Positions 60,274 to 64,000 of a DNA stretch of 64,000 nucleotides are shown piece after piece. Under the pieces are notes generated by a model, which had not been told where the DNA came from, searched no databases, and saw only the letters and a program-made list of their open reading frames with translations. Position numbers and translations under genes: made by a program. The stretch is taken from the NCBI GenBank assembly GCA_008711295.1, contig VUYV01000011.1, forward strand, positions 2,348,643-2,412,642, given 5' to 3'. The DNA comes from Anarhynchus alexandrinus (taxonomy: Eukaryota; Chordata; Aves; Charadriiformes; Charadriidae). How positions within the stretch are numbered: the first letter of the stretch is position 1; the number at the start of each line of letters is the position of its first letter.

Positions 60274-61224
60274 GTAGTTGAGGAAATAATTTAGTACATG
60301 GGAAAATTAATAGCAGTAACCAAAAGACAGGCGCAAGGGAAGAAGCATCCACTCCTTCCTGAAGCCTACTGTTGCCCTCTGCTGTTCTCTGGGTCGGATC
60401 CCTGCACAGCTTGGTCAATGCTCCTCACTCCAGAGCATCTTTCTGTCCTCACCCATTGCCAGCCTTGAGCTCCACAGCAGTTCAGCCAGGACTGTACGCT
60501 TCCCTCTCCCACGTGCCTGGAGAAGAGACACAGCCTGCCACAGTTTTCGTAGTTTGATTGACCAAGCCATTGGTGAACTGTGAAAGACCTATCCTGCCTT
60601 GCAAGACTCCTGAGGATTGATAGTTTGTGGAGCGCTTGCACATTGCAGCCAGGGAGCCAAACAACTATTGCTAATAAACAAAAGTGCAGCCTACTTCATG
60701 GGCACAAATATGAGATTCGGTCAGCTCAGACTATATTTTATAGATGTCACGCATTATCAGCTGGTTTTCCTCTATAGGGGGGACACTATGCTGTCCTGGT
60801 ATAATGAAAATTAGTGACAATATATGCTATTGGGAAGAACATGCTTCCTTCCAGCCGCAGAAAGAGTGGAGGACAGGTGGCAACATAGCTAAGAGGACAA
60901 GCCCAAGGATGCTCTCCTGTTGTGTCCTCAAGCTTAAAGCAGTAACCAAGGTAAAACAGTCAATGCCAAACCCCTTAAGTCAGACATCTCGAAAATGTCA
61001 CCATGCACAGAGCTGATGAAGTACTGACACAATTTACCCTGGGAGCAAAACACACACCCCTGGAAGAATCTAAGAGGAATGTTAGAGATGTTTACCTGGG
61101 AGAGTTTGGATGAAATTGAGCATACCTCAACAGATCACCTCCCCAAATGCTCTTTTCTACAGTTTTCAGATCAAGAAATCTGGCAGTTTGCCCTATTTCT
61201 GATTTTTCACTGATCTGTGCATAT

Positions 61225-61295
61225 ACCAGTAAGACACTTAATCTTTCTGTCACAGAGTCTCCTCATCTGTAACATAGTGATCATGACACATAACA
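61225..61295 (-). repeat. MIR-like SINE fragment, minus strand
   Basis: AGTAAGACACTTAATCTTTC followed by TCTCCTCATCTGTAACATAG and TGATCATGAC follows the antisense MIR core (acttaacctctctgtgcctcagtttcctcatctgtaaaatgggaataat). Confidence 0.55.
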
Positions 61296-63169
61296 GCTGG
61301 TTTTGGACACCTGTAGAGAGATAGAAAGCACAAAACAGGAGCTAGGCTACAATATTTTTACTGCTACTAGGGTAATAGAGACATTGGCAGCTATTTTCAA
61401 GCATGAAAATGAGGACAATAATGAATGTCTCGCAGCCCTCTCTTTTTGAGAGACCAGACTTCAGCTCCAGCCCAAACTCTTAGTCTGACACAAAACAAGT
61501 CACCAAATATCACCTGGTTCCTAGTGAAACAGAGTTATCAATTCCTGACCCCCCTGGTGTATTGGAAGGGTGAAAGCCCACTGGGAGATGCCCAAAGGGC
61601 AGTGAAACCACAAAGCCAGAAAAACGTTCAGAGCAACAGGATACAAGCAAAAGCATCCCCCAACCTAGGCCAGCCTTACTATATGGACAGGTCCTAATCA
61701 ACAAGCTTCTAGATTTGTATAATGCTCACTCAAGGGGAATAACTGCTCACATTGTCCCCCTTTCACCATGACCACAGTGGTGGGGAACATAGGTGCCCTG
61801 CAGCTCATTTCCCCGCTAACAATGTGAGAAACACGAAGTTTGAAGTTTGGAAAGGTGAAGAGGAGAAGAGAATGCTGCAGTGAAACCAACTGTCATGACT
61901 AACTAAAAACAAAAAAACAAAAAAACACCACATAGCATGAGACTGCTCTCACCTTAATAAAGCCCTCCTGATCCTGTTTGCTCACTGTCATTAAAACAGC
62001 CATACTCCCACACTGTGCAACCTCCTCCCCTCTCCCATCTTCACCACACACAACCTGCCAGTATCCACACAGAAATTGCCATGCATTCATAGGTCAGACA
62101 CTGCTGCAAGCCAGTAATAATGCAGAGCACTTCCAATTATGCAAAGAAAATTAATACTGAAACTTCTCTTAGAATACATCAGAGCATGAGTCTGAATTAA
62201 GATTATTTCCACTGCTTAATAACAATGACAAATCCATCCTGCCCCCGGAAACACATTTAGATGCATACAAAAAGGGATGGAAGGAGGGGATGATGAGTCT
62301 CCAGTATTAGCTCAGCCGCCACAGAAAAAGCGTTCACAGGGCTTTCTTGGAGCACTTACCTTCAGCGATAAGAAAACAGATAGAAATCAGCAAGTGGAAG
62401 ACCTCTCAGTACCACCAGCAGTGCTACTTGGCCCTTTATGCAGAGACCAAAACTGAACCAACTCGGAGGTTTAGACACAAAAGCAGTTTCTTTTACTGGA
62501 AGGAACGGCTTCTTGCACCAGAGGTGTGTGCAAGAGGCACCTCTTCTCAGGACAGGTCAGGCTGTCCTAAGCTTAGAGTCCAGCTCTCCTACCACCTTCC
62601 TGTGATAACAGCTCTCAACAGCAAGGCATTAAAGCATATCTGCACCTATAAATTCTTAGCTTACAAAAGCCCTAAAACTCAGGAGTTCCCATTGAAAGCA
62701 TTCTTTGTGCTGCTTGACACACAGACACCTTTCTGATGCTGGATAACTTCCCCCATCCACAGATCTGCCAGCGACCCCCTTTGGCCTGTACGCAGACAGT
62801 AAAAGCTGCAGATCACAAGTGATGAGGTAAGCAAGTCATCCCTCTCCATCTACCACCCAACAGTGCCACCAGAGGGCAGAAAGCAGGTCCCTCTGTGATC
62901 TTCCATGAGAACTCCAAAGGGGACGCCAGGAAGGCGGGACACCAAGGCATGACAGCAGGAGCCAGCTCACCCACACTTCACCACTCACAGGTCTGGGATA
63001 AGCCTGAGTCCCAGGGTCCTTCTGTGATCTGTTAAAGTATAGCTTTGAGTGCTTCCTCCTACAGCTCCTCATCTCCTGTTCCACCTTTAAATAAGTCTCA
63101 TCAGATCATTCAAAGAAAAAAAAAAAGCAGAAGCCGCTCAGACCAGCAGCTCTGGATAGGATGAGTTCT

Positions 63170-63545
63170 CATTCTCAGACTTTATAGCTAGAGCTACCAT
63201 CAGTCTGACACAGTTTATTGCCGTGCTCCCTCTTGTACCATGCACTGCCGCTTATTAGCTGTTACTCGGCATCCATTCCTCCTGCCGCTTGTCACCGAGG
63301 AGAATGGCAGCTGGGATTTGGCACAACACTTCACCATACTTCAGTACACCCGAGCACCCTGATGAATTGAGCCTGATATTGTTCACATCAAATTCTAATG
63401 AAATTTTTCTTCTCTCGCCTTCAGTGTTGATATCAAAATTAATAAGCAGAGGTATTCCACTTTTTAGGTGGTAAATCAGAGAACAAAATGCATAGGTCAA
63501 ATGATTGCCATACTGTCAGAGGATTACTCATATATCCGGACAATC
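63170..63545. promoter_or_regulatory. Candidate conserved noncoding element
   Basis: Repeat-free 370-bp block with even composition, several retained CpGs (TTACTCGGCATCC, GCCGCTTGTCACCGAGG, ACACCCGAGCACC) and AT-rich words (CAAAATTAATAAGCAGAGG). Its open frames on both strands (63255-63500 and 63289-63474) lack recognisable similarity and splice signals. Conservation is inference from texture only. Confidence 0.27.
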
Positions 63546-63987
63546 ACATGTTGTAGGAATAAAATGCTGGTGATAGAACTGCAGTTTCTACCAAGCTCTG
63601 GTACCAGATGACACGATATTCTATTTTTTTTTCCATTGTTGCTAGCATGAAACCACACATGAAATTAGGGAAACCAACCAGAACTCAAAGCTGGGAGATA
63701 TTTATCTCAGCTAAACTACACCACCTCTTCTACTCCTTCTCCAAACTACACAAAATTCCAGGCTCCAGAACAAATCCTAACTGTATGAACAAAACCGCAG
63801 AAGAACTAGTCTGCATAAAGATCAACAAGAGAAACAGCAAGCTTCATTCTAGTAGGTTCAAAAGCTTTAGGGAGCAAAGCCCACTGGGATCCCAGTCCTG
63901 AAATCCAGTACGGGAATGGTAGCTCTAAGGCTCTTGCCAGTACTACCAGCCAAAGCTTTCAAACTCCTTTAGTTCAGGGGAAGGCAA

Positions 63988-64000
63988 GGGGGGGGGGGGG
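63988..64000. repeat. Poly-G run at the window end
   Basis: Thirteen G bases run off the right edge. The true length is unknown. Confidence 0.95.

Larger units (their letters stand above)
21502..64000 (-). other. Intron upstream of the SorCS exon (partial, runs off the window)
   Basis: Inferred as above. At least 42.5 kb without a supportable coding exon. Unlisted stretches inside it (21579-24221, 24899-27904, 28557-33814, 34765-38380, 38836-41381, 41563-44939, 45351-56754, 58046-63169) look like ordinary AT-leaning unique intron with short low-complexity runs; I see no gene in them. Confidence 0.55.

Noticed and set aside
1..64000. CRISPR arrays, tRNA or rRNA genes, prokaryotic operons
   Set aside because: No regularly spaced repeats, cloverleaf or rRNA signatures; everything fits vertebrate intron.

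Overview
The window is vertebrate, almost certainly avian, nuclear DNA. The evidence is several CR1 LINE fragments with bird-type 3' ends, a solo ERVL-like LTR of a kind common in bird genomes, sparse ancient MIR-like and CR1-like fossils, and the lack of any dense coding. None of the long open frames looks like a bird gene. They are chance frames, CR1 reverse-transcriptase remnants, or frames running through the N gap.

The one protein-coding segment I can support is a 68-nt internal exon on the minus strand at 21434-21501. Its translation contains LYDFNLGSVTESSLWR, which I recognise as part of the VPS10P domain of the SorCS sorting receptors (SORCS3 or SORCS1). It has a consensus 5' splice site (AG|GTAAGT) and a 3' splice site preceded by a 59-nt uninterrupted polypyrimidine tract. 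The window would then be the deep interior of a very large SORCS gene read right to left. The intron upstream of the exon fills 21502-64000 and the downstream intron fills 1-21433. I found no neighbouring exon.

Layout: 1-2838 is intron with an inverted pair of CR1 tails (164-292) and a TAAT-rich candidate conserved element. 2839-6668 and 7598-11427 are two near-identical 3830-bp copies at a constant offset of 4759, lying exactly against the two edges of a 929-N gap (6669-7597). This is most simply an unmerged overlap of two contig ends (two haplotypes) rather than biology. The copies differ by about two dozen substitutions and one perfect 24-bp microinversion. 11428-21433 is intron with an old CR1 and microsatellites. 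21434-21501 is the exon. 21563-34764 holds a minus CR1 (24222-24898), a solo LTR (27905-28446), a 7-N gap and a plus CR1 with a reverse-transcriptase core (33815-34764). 34765-64000 is mostly unique intron with a short plus CR1 (41382-41562), two old CR1 copies, several MIR-like pieces and some candidate conserved noncoding blocks.

I found no operon, CRISPR array, tRNA, rRNA or novel multi-gene system. The most useful observations are the SORCS exon, the assembly duplication, and the microinversion between the two copies.
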